From the NCBI GenBank assembly GCA_019314105.1, contig JAFCZY010000205.1, positions 1-5,657 of the forward strand: a DNA stretch of 5,657 bases, read 5' to 3'. A model generated the notes under the pieces. It saw only the letters and a list, made by a program, of their open reading frames with translations. It ran no database searches and had not been told where the DNA came from. Shown here one piece after another: positions 1 through 5,657 of the stretch; the first letter of the stretch is position 1, and each line of letters starts with the position of its first letter. Position numbers and translations under genes: made by a program. Origin of the DNA: Deltaproteobacteria bacterium. GTDB taxonomy: Bacteria; Desulfobacterota; Desulfobacteria; Desulfobacterales; Desulfobacteraceae.

Positions 1-1385
1 ACATAAATCAGCGGCAGTTTCATTAAGGATGCCATCCGGATGGCCGGGCGCATATAATCGGCAAAAACCATGAAAGTTCCGCCATAGGGTCGGATGCCGG
101 AATGAAGATACATGCCGGACATGATGGCACCCATGGCGTGTTCACGAACGCCAAATCGAATATTTCGTCCTTCCCAGGCATTTTTTTGAAAATCGGTTGA
201 ATGGTTAAGATACGTTTTGTTTGACGGCGCAAGGTCGGCAGATCCGCCCATTAATGTGGGTAGATTGTCAGCAATGGCATTCAACACCTGACCTGAGGCA
301 GCCCGGGTGGCAACGGGTCCGTCTTCAGGGCTGAATTCAGGGATATCTGCCTCCCAGCCTTCCGTTAAAAATCCGCTGATGGCATCCACAAACTTGTCAG
401 CCTGTTTTGGATATTCAGTTTTGTAGATGTCAAAAATATCCTGCCAGTTTTTCTCAAATCCTTCTCCATATATCAGGGCTTTTCTGCAGTTCTCCAGGAC
501 TTCTTCGGGTACATAAAAACTCTTATCATCCGGGACACCATAAAATTGTTTAACCAGCTTAATCTCGTCCACACCAAGGGGTGACCCATGAGCAGCAGAA
601 GAATCTTGTTTGCCGGGACTTCCATAGGCAATATGCGTTTTTATCTGTACAAGCGTTGGTCTTGCAACCGCGTCTTTACCTGCCTGGATGGCTTTTTGTA
701 TCTCTTCCAGATTATTGCCGTCTTGAACCGTGACCACATGCCAGTCCTGGCTTTCAAATTTTGCTTTTACATTTTCTGTAAATGCAATGTCTGTTGTTCC
801 TTCAATGGTAATGGAATTGTCATCATAAAGGCAGATGAGTTTTCCAAGGCCCAGATGTCCTGCAAGGGAAATCGATTCAAGGGCAACCCCTTCCATCAGA
901 TCTCCGTCCCCGCACATCACATAGGTGTGATGATTGATGAGTTGCTTTTCTTCCATGTTGAATCTGGCAGCCAGATGACGTTCGGCAATGGCCATGCCCA
1001 CCGCATTGGCAATTCCCTGGCCCAGGGGACCTGTGGTGGTTTCCACACCCGGGGTATCGCCACGTTCCGGATGTCCCGGGGTTCTGGAACCCCATTGTCT
1101 GAAGTTTTTCAGATCATCAAGGTCAAGCCCATAACCCATCAGGTAAAGAAGGCTGTAAAGCAGAGAAGACACATGGCCTCCGGACATAACAAAGCGATCC
1201 CTGTCAATCCATGCCGGGTTTTTGGGGTTGTGTTTTAAAAAGCGTTTGAACAAGACATATGCTGCAGGCGCTAAGCCCATAGGGGCACCCGGATGCCCGG
1301 AATTTGCTTTTTGAACCGCATCCATACAAAGGGTTCTGATGGTGCTGACAGTTAGTTGGTCAAGGTTAGTTACAGCGTTTACCAT
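1..1385 (-). CDS. tkt: Transketolase, 3' end cut by window edge
   Basis: Thiamine-diphosphate enzyme of the non-oxidative pentose phosphate pathway that moves two-carbon ketol units between sugar phosphates in the cytoplasm. The frame is open from the ATG at 1385 to the left edge: 461 codons of an expected 660-670. The pyrophosphate-binding domain spans about residues 6-337 and the pyrimidine-binding domain starts near 360. Visible functional residues are H31 (SGHPG), H71, H105 (TPGHPE), GPLGQG at 119-124, the metal/ThDP motif GDGDLMEG at 159-166 with DDN at 188-190, H266 (HGSPLG), D384 and the catalytic glutamate E415 in RFGVREH. All known cofactor and substrate contacts up to this point are kept. 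The start is supported by CAGGAG at 1395-1400, nine bases upstream. It lies 31 bases behind the radical SAM gene on the same strand, so the two are probably cotranscribed. The segment around H71 reads MSGGHVSS rather than the SNGHGSM of the E. coli enzyme. Family assignment is secure; the missing C-terminal third cannot be judged. Confidence 0.97.
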   Translation of the reverse strand, partial: MVNAVTNLDQLTVSTIRTLCMDAVQKANSGHPGAPMGLAPAAYVLFKRFLKHNPKNPAWIDRDRFVMSGGHVSSLLYSLLYLMGYGLDLDDLKNFRQWGSRTPGHPERGDTPGVETTTGPLGQGIANAVGMAIAERHLAARFNMEEKQLINHHTYVMCGDGDLMEGVALESISLAGHLGLGKLICLYDDNSITIEGTTDIAFTENVKAKFESQDWHVVTVQDGNNLEEIQKAIQAGKDAVARPTLVQIKTHIAYGSPGKQDSSAAHGSPLGVDEIKLVKQFYGVPDDKSFYVPEEVLENCRKALIYGEGFEKNWQDIFDIYKTEYPKQADKFVDAISGFLTEGWEADIPEFSPEDGPVATRAASGQVLNAIADNLPTLMGGSADLAPSNKTYLNHSTDFQKNAWEGRNIRFGVREHAMGAIMSGMYLHSGIRPYGGTFMVFADYMRPAIRMASLMKLPLIY

Positions 1386-1416
1386 TGTTTATTTCTCCTG
1401 TGTCATTTAGTTTATG

Positions 1417-2286
1417 TTACAAGGCTCTCATGAATTCCGGTTTAAGTTCCACCTTTCCTTTGAGCGCCTGTGATATCAGTTCAAGTGTTTTTTCTTTGTC
1501 TTCAGGCAGTTTTGCCCGGATGGGAAGATAGTTGGAGGCATGGTTTGCATAGAAAAGTCCGTTGGAAAGATGGGTGGATGCGATCATCAACCCTAACTCT
1601 TCGAGCATTTTTTCCGGGGAGATGAGTTTAAATTCACCCCTCTCATACTGATCATTGAGTTCGGTGCCCGGTACCAGCATCAGGGTTAACGCCCCCACAA
1701 AATTCGGGTCAATGGCAGATAAAACCCTTCCGGTTTCCCTGGCATGGATTTTTGATCTTTCCCGTCCTCCAAGACCGAGAAGAACAGTGACAGACAACTT
1801 TATGCCGGATGCTTTAAGCCGTTTTCCCATTTTGATCATTTTTGCGGAATCTGCGCCTTTTCTGATGTCTTTTAAAATCTGATCATCGCCTGATTCAAGA
1901 CCCATATAGGCGATTTTGATGCCCAGGTTATGCAATTCTTTAAGCTGTTCGTCAGTTTTCATGCCAATGCTTTTGGTATTGGCATAAATTCCCACTCTTT
2001 CCACCCAGGGCAGCCGGTCCTTTATCTGCTTCAGGATTTTGACCAGTCTTTTCTGGGGAATGATCATGGCATCTCCATCACAGAGAAACACCCGGTTTTG
2101 CCGTCTACAATGTTTTCTGGCAAATTCGATATCTTCAAAGATGACATCATCTTTTTTTATATTAAATCTTTTTTCCCTAAAGGTTCCACAGAATGTACAT
2201 TTATTATGGGAACAGCCTAACGTGATTTGTAATAAAATACTGTCGGCCTCACTGGGCGGCCTTATGATCATACCTTCGTAATGCAT
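1417..2286 (-). CDS. Radical SAM protein, Elp3/MiaB-like fold, substrate unknown
   Basis: Predicted cytoplasmic iron-sulfur enzyme that cleaves S-adenosylmethionine to start radical chemistry; its substrate is not known to me. Numbered from the 2286 start (289 residues), the cluster motif is GCSHNKCTFCG with cysteines 25, 30 and 33. The first spacing is therefore four residues, not the classical three. DGDA at 70-73 sits where the SAM-binding GGE motif is expected; GLESG at 129-133 and VTVLLGLGG at 166-174 are typical of the Elp3/MiaB/HemN-like radical SAM core. There is no clear extra N- or C-terminal domain (no B12 domain, no TRAM). Start choice: an ATG at 2310 would add eight residues but has no convincing ribosome site, whereas the ATG at 2286 has AAGGA at 2297-2301. 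The protein then begins MHYEG...RPPSEA, which matches how I recall homologues starting. The stop is 31 bases before tkt. Confidence is high for the family and low for any specific role. Confidence 0.9.
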   Translation of the reverse strand: MHYEGMIIRPPSEADSILLQITLGCSHNKCTFCGTFREKRFNIKKDDVIFEDIEFARKHCRRQNRVFLCDGDAMIIPQKRLVKILKQIKDRLPWVERVGIYANTKSIGMKTDEQLKELHNLGIKIAYMGLESGDDQILKDIRKGADSAKMIKMGKRLKASGIKLSVTVLLGLGGRERSKIHARETGRVLSAIDPNFVGALTLMLVPGTELNDQYERGEFKLISPEKMLEELGLMIASTHLSNGLFYANHASNYLPIRAKLPEDKEKTLELISQALKGKVELKPEFMRAL

Positions 2287-2296
2287 ATCGTTATAG

Positions 2297-2301
2297 TCCT
2301 T
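2297..2301 (-). promoter_or_regulatory. Ribosome binding site deciding the radical SAM start
   Basis: AAGGA on the minus strand lies 10 bases upstream of the ATG at 2286. The alternative ATG at 2310 is preceded by GCGGTAACGT, which offers no good Shine-Dalgarno match. This favours the shorter protein. Confidence 0.5.
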
Positions 2302-2338
2302 AAAATTCATACGTTACCGCAGTCTCTTTTACCGTTTG

Positions 2339-2370
2339 TTTTTACAATAAGCGATTCATTTTTACAATAA
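2339..2370. repeat. Two perfect 12-base direct repeats, 20-base period
   Basis: TTTTTACAATAA occurs at 2339-2350 and again at 2359-2370 (TTATTGTAAAAA in the direction of the radical SAM gene). The start-to-start distance of 20 bases is close to two helical turns, so both copies face the same side of the DNA. One copy overlaps the -10 region of the candidate promoter, the other lies just downstream. This is the layout of an operator for a repressor binding as two units. I do not recognise the motif. Chance is less likely than usual for AT-rich DNA because 12 of 12 bases match at a helical phase. Confidence 0.6.
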
Positions 2371-2385
2371 ATAATCTTGTGTCAA
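2358..2385 (-). promoter_or_regulatory. Candidate promoter of the radical SAM-tkt operon
   Basis: On the minus strand a perfect TTGACA (2385-2380) is followed after 15 or 16 bases by TAAAAA or AAAAAT (ending at 2359 or 2358), each four of six matches to TATAAT. The likely -10 element is contained in the upstream copy of a 12-base direct repeat, so a protein bound there could compete with RNA polymerase. The spacing is slightly short for a strong sigma-70 promoter. The leader to the radical SAM ATG at 2286 would be about 65 bases. Confidence 0.4.
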
Positions 2386-2493
2386 TAAAGAGGATCAATG
2401 CTTTATTCACTTAATGGGACTCGTGTTGATTTGATTTCATATTTTCAACTGCAATAATTATATCATCATCAATATTAGAAGTTCTTTTTAAAA

Positions 2494-2750
2494 TTATGGC
2501 TCATCTTTAATTTCTTTTTTTAATTTTTCTTCCAATTGCTTTAATTCTTCAAAATCCTGTTTATCAGCTGATTGAGCATCTATTATTTTTTTTCTGGCAT
2601 TGAATTTTTCATAAATATAGCTTACTTGTTTTTCCATTTGAGCTTTTGAGACACTGCCTTTATGGGTCAGCAGTTCTTTACAGAAGTTTTGCCATCCGAC
2701 GTATTATAAATAATAATATTTTGTTCTTTATTCATAAAATTCTTCATCAT
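2494..2750 (-). pseudogene. RhuM-family protein remnant, internal deletion plus frameshift
   Basis: Two pieces of one protein family are joined out of frame. Piece one starts at the ATG at 2750 (or 2735) and reads ...NIIIYNTSDGKTSV, the characteristic beginning of RhuM-family proteins, then hits TGA at 2667-2669. Piece two, in another frame, carries the family's C-terminal end: KELLTHKGSVSKAQMEKQ followed by a YEKFNARKK segment and an acidic/lysine-rich helix, ending at TAA 2494-2496. The joint lies near 2676-2682. A full-length RhuM is about 330 residues; roughly 85-90 are recognisable here, so about 250 or more codons are missing. RhuM was named from Salmonella pathogenicity island 3 and its function is unresolved; it is common in mobile and defence-rich DNA. 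The assignment comes from remembered family patterns, with both ends agreeing independently. No functional product is expected. Confidence 0.72.
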
Positions 2751-2775
2751 TATAGTTGAGGAATTTATGGCATTT

Positions 2776-2784
2776 ATTATATCA
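2776..2784 (-). promoter_or_regulatory. Extended -10 motif upstream of the RhuM remnant
   Basis: The minus strand reads TGATATAAT, a perfect TGn-TATAAT extended -10 element, ending 25 bases before the ATG at 2750. No good -35 hexamer is present at 17 bases, which extended -10 promoters can tolerate. In this AT-rich DNA the hexamer alone would mean little; the TG extension and the position are the argument. Confidence 0.35.
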
Positions 2785-2954
2785 AAAAGCAATAAAAATT
2801 ATATTATTTCAAATGTTTATGATTTAAATATAGTTAATCTGAAAAATTTTTAAGTTGTCAGGGGAATATGGATGAATATGATTTGTAATCGTGCATAAAA
2901 TTCGGGTTTCAAAAATTATAAATTTAATATAGGATCCCCACAATAGTGAAAAAT

Positions 2955-2959
2955 AGAGG
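2955..2959 (+). promoter_or_regulatory. Ribosome binding site supporting the TTG start of rarD
   Basis: AGAGG (then GT) ends seven bases before the TTG at 2967. The frame has no ATG before codon 101, so this site decides the start. Confidence 0.6.
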
Positions 2960-2966
2960 TTGAATC

Positions 2967-3851
2967 TTGAGTAAAGACAGAAAAAATGAATCCATATCAG
3001 GGCTTTTAGCGGGTGGATCGGCTTTTCTTATATGGGGACTTGTTCCCATATACTGGAAAGTACTTTCCCATGTGCCTGCCCTTGAAACAATAACCCATAG
3101 AATTGTCTGGTCCTTTGTTTTCCTTTTGCCTGTTATTTATTTTCAGGGGCAATGGAAAATATTTATTAAGACTTTTCAATCCTTTAGAACCATTAAATGG
3201 CTCTTTGTTACCACCTTGCTGGTGGCATCCAACTGGCTTCTTTTTATATGGGCCGTAAACAATGATATGATACTTCAAGCCAGCCTGGGGTATTATATTA
3301 ATCCCCTTGTGAATGTAGTATTCGGCATTGTCTTTTTACAAGAACGATTAAGAAGATTTCAGATAATAGCCGTCATCATTGCAGCCTTCGGGGTTTTATA
3401 CCTTACCTGGCAATATGGAGCTTTCCCCTATATAGCCATTATCCTTGCCGTTACCTTTGGATTATATGGTTTGATAAGAAAAAAATTGAAATTGAATTCT
3501 GCAGTGGGCCTTGCCGTTGAAACCCTTTTATTAACAATTCCAGGGATTGTCTATCTTGTATGGTTGGAAAAAACCAATACGGCGGCGTTTCTTCATACAG
3601 ATAAGATCACGGATATTTTTTTAATCTGTACGGCACTTGTTACGGCCTTTCCCCTTTTATTGTTCAATATTGGTGTCAACAGACTGCGACTGGCCACTGT
3701 GGGTTTTTTGCAGTATATTGGTCCAAGCATAATGTTTGTTCTCGCTGTATTTGTTTATGGTGAAGCATTATCCGTGCATCACCTGATTGCATTTATATTT
3801 ATATGGACAGCCCTTGTGATTTATACGGTGGATTCAACCAGGAGTCTATAA
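2967..3851 (+). CDS. rarD: RarD permease, DMT superfamily, TTG start
   Basis: Integral inner-membrane transporter of the drug/metabolite transporter superfamily, RarD branch. Members are often named chloramphenicol-sensitive protein, but their physiological substrate is generally not established. The 294 residues match the usual length. About ten membrane segments can be drawn near residues 11-28, 45-60, 78-98, 106-124, 131-147, 153-170, 180-200, 216-235, 243-264 and 270-289. RarD-typical stretches are IWGLVPIYWKVLSHVPA at 22-38, THRIVWSF at 43-50, NWLLFIWAVNN at 89-99 and ASLGYYINPL at 105-114. The start is TTG: the first in-frame ATG is codon 101 and would remove three membrane helices, while AGAGG lies seven bases upstream of the TTG. 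The stop shares one base with the next gene (TAATG), which implies translational coupling. No convincing promoter could be assigned in the AT-rich leader. Confidence 0.94.
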   Translation: MSKDRKNESISGLLAGGSAFLIWGLVPIYWKVLSHVPALETITHRIVWSFVFLLPVIYFQGQWKIFIKTFQSFRTIKWLFVTTLLVASNWLLFIWAVNNDMILQASLGYYINPLVNVVFGIVFLQERLRRFQIIAVIIAAFGVLYLTWQYGAFPYIAIILAVTFGLYGLIRKKLKLNSAVGLAVETLLLTIPGIVYLVWLEKTNTAAFLHTDKITDIFLICTALVTAFPLLLFNIGVNRLRLATVGFLQYIGPSIMFVLAVFVYGEALSVHHLIAFIFIWTALVIYTVDSTRSL

Positions 3852-4165
3852 TGTATCAATTGATTTTTTATGTACCCGTCACTTATCTTGAAGTCGTAAA
3901 AGAAGCACTTTTTAATGTCGGGGCAGGGAAATATAAAAAGTATGATAACTGCTGCTGGCAAATAAAGGGAAAAGGGCAGTTCAGGCCGTTAACCAGCAGC
4001 AACCCTTTTATTGGCAAATTAAATGAACTGGAAGAGGTGGAAGAATACAGGGTTGAAATGATTGTAAAAGATGAACTTATTAAAACTGCGGTTGCCGCTT
4101 TAATAAACGCCCATCCCTATGAAGAGCCTGCTTATTCAGTCTTAAAAACAGACATATATCCATAA
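3851..4165 (+). CDS. Free-standing YqfO/NIF3-type small domain protein
   Basis: A 104-residue protein resembling the stand-alone YqfO family (COG3323), which is related to the PII/CutA-like domain inserted in bacterial NIF3 proteins. Its biochemical role is unknown. Diagnostic stretches are YVPVTYLEVVKEALFNVGAG at 8-27, CCWQIKGKGQFRPL in the first half, then SNPFIG, VEEYRVEMIV, and the hallmark HPYEEPAYSV near the C-terminus. The family pattern is complete from end to end. The ATG at 3851 overlaps the rarD stop by one base. An upstream in-frame ATG at 3803 lies inside rarD and would add 16 unrelated residues, so it is rejected. Coupling to rarD suggests coordinated expression; the gene-pair link to a transporter is an observation, not evidence of function. 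It is soluble, with no signal peptide or membrane segment. Confidence 0.92.
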   Translation: MYQLIFYVPVTYLEVVKEALFNVGAGKYKKYDNCCWQIKGKGQFRPLTSSNPFIGKLNELEEVEEYRVEMIVKDELIKTAVAALINAHPYEEPAYSVLKTDIYP

Positions 4166-4178
4166 GGAAAATCAGGAA

Positions 4179-4859
4179 ATGCAAAACATGAATCAGGTTA
4201 TGGGAGCCAGACTGTGGTTTCTCATCGGTATTGTTTCAATGATATGGGGGGCCTCTTTTTTCTTTGTAGATATTGCTGTGTAAAGGATGACCCCTTTGAC
4301 TCTTGGGCTATGCCGGGTTTTGTTTGCCGCCTTTCTTCTGTTGGGATTCGTTCGTCTTACGGGACGGGAAATGCCAAAAAAAATTGGCATCTGGGGAGCA
4401 TTCCTGGTCATTGGAGACGAATCGTTGACAAAGAATAGACTGACAGGCGTTTTGTTTGGATGGATGGGGGTGGCGATCCTGATTGGCATAGACGCCTTAA
4501 GCGGTGTTGGAATGAAGATTGCGGGCCAGGCTGCTGTGCTGGGGGCGTCTTTCCTCTATGCGATGGCTGCTATTTTTGGTCGCAGATTCAAGGCGTTTGA
4601 CCCTGTGGTATGGGCGGCTCTTTTCGGGCTTTCCGCCGTTTCAACGGCGTTGGCATATATTATTTATTTTTATGTGCTGTCCAAGGCAGGGGCAACCAAT
4701 ATTTTGCTGGTCACCTTTTTAATTCCCGTGAGTGCTATATTTTTAGGAATGATGGTGCTGGGAGAAACGCCTGGATGGAATGTCTTTGCCGGCATGGCAT
4801 TGATTTTTATGGGGCTGGTCTTTATTGATGGTCGATTGTTAAAAAGATTTAAATCATGA
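4179..4859 (+). pseudogene. EamA-family (DMT) permease, broken by stop and two deletions
   Basis: Remains of a second inner-membrane DMT permease with EamA domains, usually about 300 residues and ten helices. From the ATG at 4179 (or 4188, which has AGGAA nine bases upstream) the frame reads 34 codons including MIWGASFFFVDIAV, then TAA at 4281-4283. The same frame continues at once with MTPLTLGLCRVLFAAF, so the lesion is a nonsense codon, not a frameshift. Compared with remembered EamA proteins two internal blocks are absent. Near 4410-4421 LVIG runs straight into DESLTKNRL, missing about 45 residues (the NN-ALPF to NATTPLF part). Near 4590-4605 GRRFKAF runs into DPVVWAALFGL, missing about 40 residues. 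Both joints keep the frame. The C-terminal EamA half with STALAYIIYF, AGATNILLVTFLIPVSA and LGE is well kept. Reinitiation at the ATG 4287, three bases after the stop, could give a 190-residue product, but there is no spaced ribosome site and about five helices are lost. It lies 13 bases after the YqfO-like gene, as the last member of the rarD unit. Confidence 0.8.
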
Positions 4860-4893
4860 GGACCTTACAAACCCATTTACTGACGTTGAAATT

Positions 4894-4913
4894 CCCCTGA
4901 CATCCCTTGACAT
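4894..4913. repeat. Tandem 10-base repeat upstream of htpG
   Basis: CCCCTGACAT at 4894-4903 is followed directly by CCCTTGACAT at 4904-4913, nine of ten positions identical, a one-helical-turn period. The second copy provides the TTGACA of the candidate htpG promoter. It may be an operator or a simple slippage duplication. Confidence 0.45.
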
Positions 4914-4932
4914 TTTGGTTTTTGCTACAATT
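4906..4932 (+). promoter_or_regulatory. Candidate heat-shock (RpoH-type) promoter of htpG
   Basis: CTTGACA at 4906-4912, a 12-base gap, then CTACAATT at 4925-4932. The gap is too short for a sigma-70 promoter (TTGACA and TACAAT are only 13 apart), but it fits the CTTGAAA-N11-16-CCCCATNT layout of sigma-32 promoters, of which the downstream box keeps five of eight bases. htpG is a classical sigma-32 target in proteobacteria. The match is imperfect. The leader would be about 45 bases, AT-rich, ending in AGGAG at 4975-4979. Confidence 0.35.
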
Positions 4933-4984
4933 ATTAAAAAATAATTTATGTTAATAATAAAAAAAACAAAAAACAGGAGTAACC

Positions 4985-5657
4985 ATGGGAACCAAAAAAA
5001 CACGTAAGTTCAAAACCGAAGTGCAACAGCTTCTTCACCTGATTATTAATTCTCTGTATTCCAACAGGGAAATATTTGTACGGGAGCTGATTTCAAATGC
5101 GTCTGATGCCATTGACAAGGCAAGATTCAAAGAACAGACAGATCCGGACCTGTTTGCCGATGATAATGATTTTCATATCCGTCTTACCCTTGATTCTGAA
5201 AATAAAACGTTTCAGATTTCCGATAATGGTATTGGCATGACCTTTGATGAGGTCAATGACAATATCGGAACCATTGCCCAGTCAGGAACGGCTGCATTTA
5301 TGAAAGCGCTGGAAAATTCCAAAAAGGAAAACACGTTATCGCCTGAACTGATCGGCCAGTTTGGTGTTGGGTTCTATTCGGCATTTATTGTTGCCGATAA
5401 GATCAGGCTCGACACAAAGGCACCCGGTGAGGAATCAGGTGTCAGATGGGAATCAGACGGCAAGGGATCTTATACGGTCCAGGAGATTGAGAAAGAAACA
5501 CGCGGTACGACGATCACGCTTTATTTAAAAGATCCTGAAGAGGGTGATCAGGATTTCACAGAAGAATACACGATTCAGCATATTGTAAAAAAACATTCTG
5601 ATTTTGTGACATATCCTGTCATCATGAATGTTGAAAAAAGTGACCCCATCCCTGAAA
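4985..5657 (+). CDS. htpG: Molecular chaperone HtpG (bacterial Hsp90), 5' part
   Basis: ATP-driven dimeric cytoplasmic chaperone; the window holds 224 codons of an expected 620-650, that is, nearly the whole N-terminal ATPase domain. GHKL-family motifs are in order: [20 protein letters not shown] at 24-43 with E34 (the catalytic base), N38 and D41; DNGIGM at 80-85 with D80 contacting adenine; GTIAQSGT at 95-102 in the ATP lid; and [15 protein letters not shown] at 124-138. [10 protein letters not shown] follows further on, as expected. Residue numbering matches E. coli HtpG closely. Start at ATG 4985 with AGGAG at 4975-4979, five bases upstream. A 125-base spacer separates it from the broken EamA gene, so it probably has its own promoter. 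The ATP-binding residues are all present, so the N-domain looks functional. The gene runs off the right edge. Confidence 0.98.
   Translation, partial: MGTKKTRKFKTEVQQLLHLIINSLYSNREIFVRELISNASDAIDKARFKEQTDPDLFADDNDFHIRLTLDSENKTFQISDNGIGMTFDEVNDNIGTIAQSGTAAFMKALENSKKENTLSPELIGQFGVGFYSAFIVADKIRLDTKAPGEESGVRWESDGKGSYTVQEIEKETRGTTITLYLKDPEEGDQDFTEEYTIQHIVKKHSDFVTYPVIMNVEKSDPIPE

Larger units (their letters stand above)
2311..2966. other. AT-rich region without an intact gene
   Basis: About 650 bases between the divergent radical SAM/tkt and rarD units. It contains the candidate promoter and 12-base direct repeats of the left operon (2339-2385), the decayed RhuM-family gene (2494-2750) and its extended -10 motif (2776-2784). 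The rest (2785-2954) is AT-rich and I see no gene, RNA or terminator in it. A 29-codon open stretch on the minus strand (2411-2500) has no usable start. No clear terminator hairpin with a T-run was found. The low GC compared with the flanking genes suits an acquired and decaying insertion, but this is inference. Confidence 0.6.

Noticed and set aside
588..1238. 216-codon open frame on the plus strand
   Set aside because: It is antisense to the well-supported transketolase and its translation resembles no protein; a shadow frame with cysteine-rich, low-sense composition.
2398..2457. 19-codon plus-strand ORF with AGAGG four bases upstream of its ATG
   Set aside because: The peptide is unrecognisable, the Shine-Dalgarno spacing is tight, and such short ORFs are expected by chance in AT-rich DNA. 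No conservation can be checked here.
2411..2500. 29-codon open stretch on the minus strand just after the RhuM remnant
   Set aside because: It follows a stop directly and has no usable start codon until near its end. It could be a frameshifted tail of the decayed gene, but nothing identifies it.
2913..2925. AAATT-ATA-AATTT inverted repeat in the rarD leader
   Set aside because: Five-base A/T-only arms arise often by chance in this composition; no promoter could be tied to it.
2967..2967. Idea that rarD is truncated at its 5' end because no ATG is present early
   Set aside because: TTG with a well-placed AGAGG gives a full-length RarD with the complete first helix, so the gene is intact.
4287..4859. 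Calling the 190-codon frame an independent intact gene
   Set aside because: Its upstream 34 codons continue the same protein in the same frame across one stop codon, and two internal blocks of the family are missing, so a pseudogene is the better description.
4860..4984. Search for a terminator between the broken EamA gene and htpG
   Set aside because: No GC-rich hairpin followed by a T-run was found; only A-rich tracts and the tandem decamers are present.

Overview
The window reads as chromosomal DNA from a Gram-negative anaerobe. The likeliest source is a member of the Desulfobacterales (Desulfobacterota, former Deltaproteobacteria). This rests on the remembered style of the transketolase, the radical SAM protein and the RarD/YqfO pair, plus moderate-to-low GC genes separated by very AT-rich spacers. 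It is an inference from protein flavour, with no rRNA or marker gene to prove it.

Left part, minus strand (1-2310): a radical SAM enzyme of unknown substrate is followed after 31 bases by transketolase (tkt), whose 3' end runs off the left edge. They look like a two-gene operon. A promoter candidate with a perfect TTGACA -35 box lies upstream, and its -10 region is overlapped by one of two perfect 12-base direct repeats spaced exactly 20 bases apart, a plausible operator.

Middle (2311-2966): about 650 bases of AT-rich DNA without an intact gene. It holds the wreck of a RhuM-family gene on the minus strand. The N-terminal signature and the C-terminal domain are both recognisable, but they lie in different frames and are joined directly, so roughly the middle 80% of the gene is missing. 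An extended -10 promoter motif still sits in front of it.

Right part, plus strand (2967-5657): rarD (a DMT-superfamily permease with a TTG start) overlaps by one base a free-standing YqfO/NIF3-type small protein. Thirteen bases later comes a second DMT permease gene (EamA family), which is broken by an in-frame stop and by two apparent internal deletions that both keep the frame. After a 125-base spacer with tandem 10-base repeats and a possible heat-shock-type promoter, htpG (Hsp90) begins and runs off the right edge.

Functionally the window combines central carbon metabolism (tkt), a probable tRNA/cofactor-type radical SAM enzyme, small-molecule transport (rarD and a dead paralogue) and protein folding (htpG). 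No RNA genes, CRISPR arrays, insertion sequences or attachment sites were seen. The most notable theme is gene decay by internal deletion: three separate internal deletions in two genes, next to intact neighbours.
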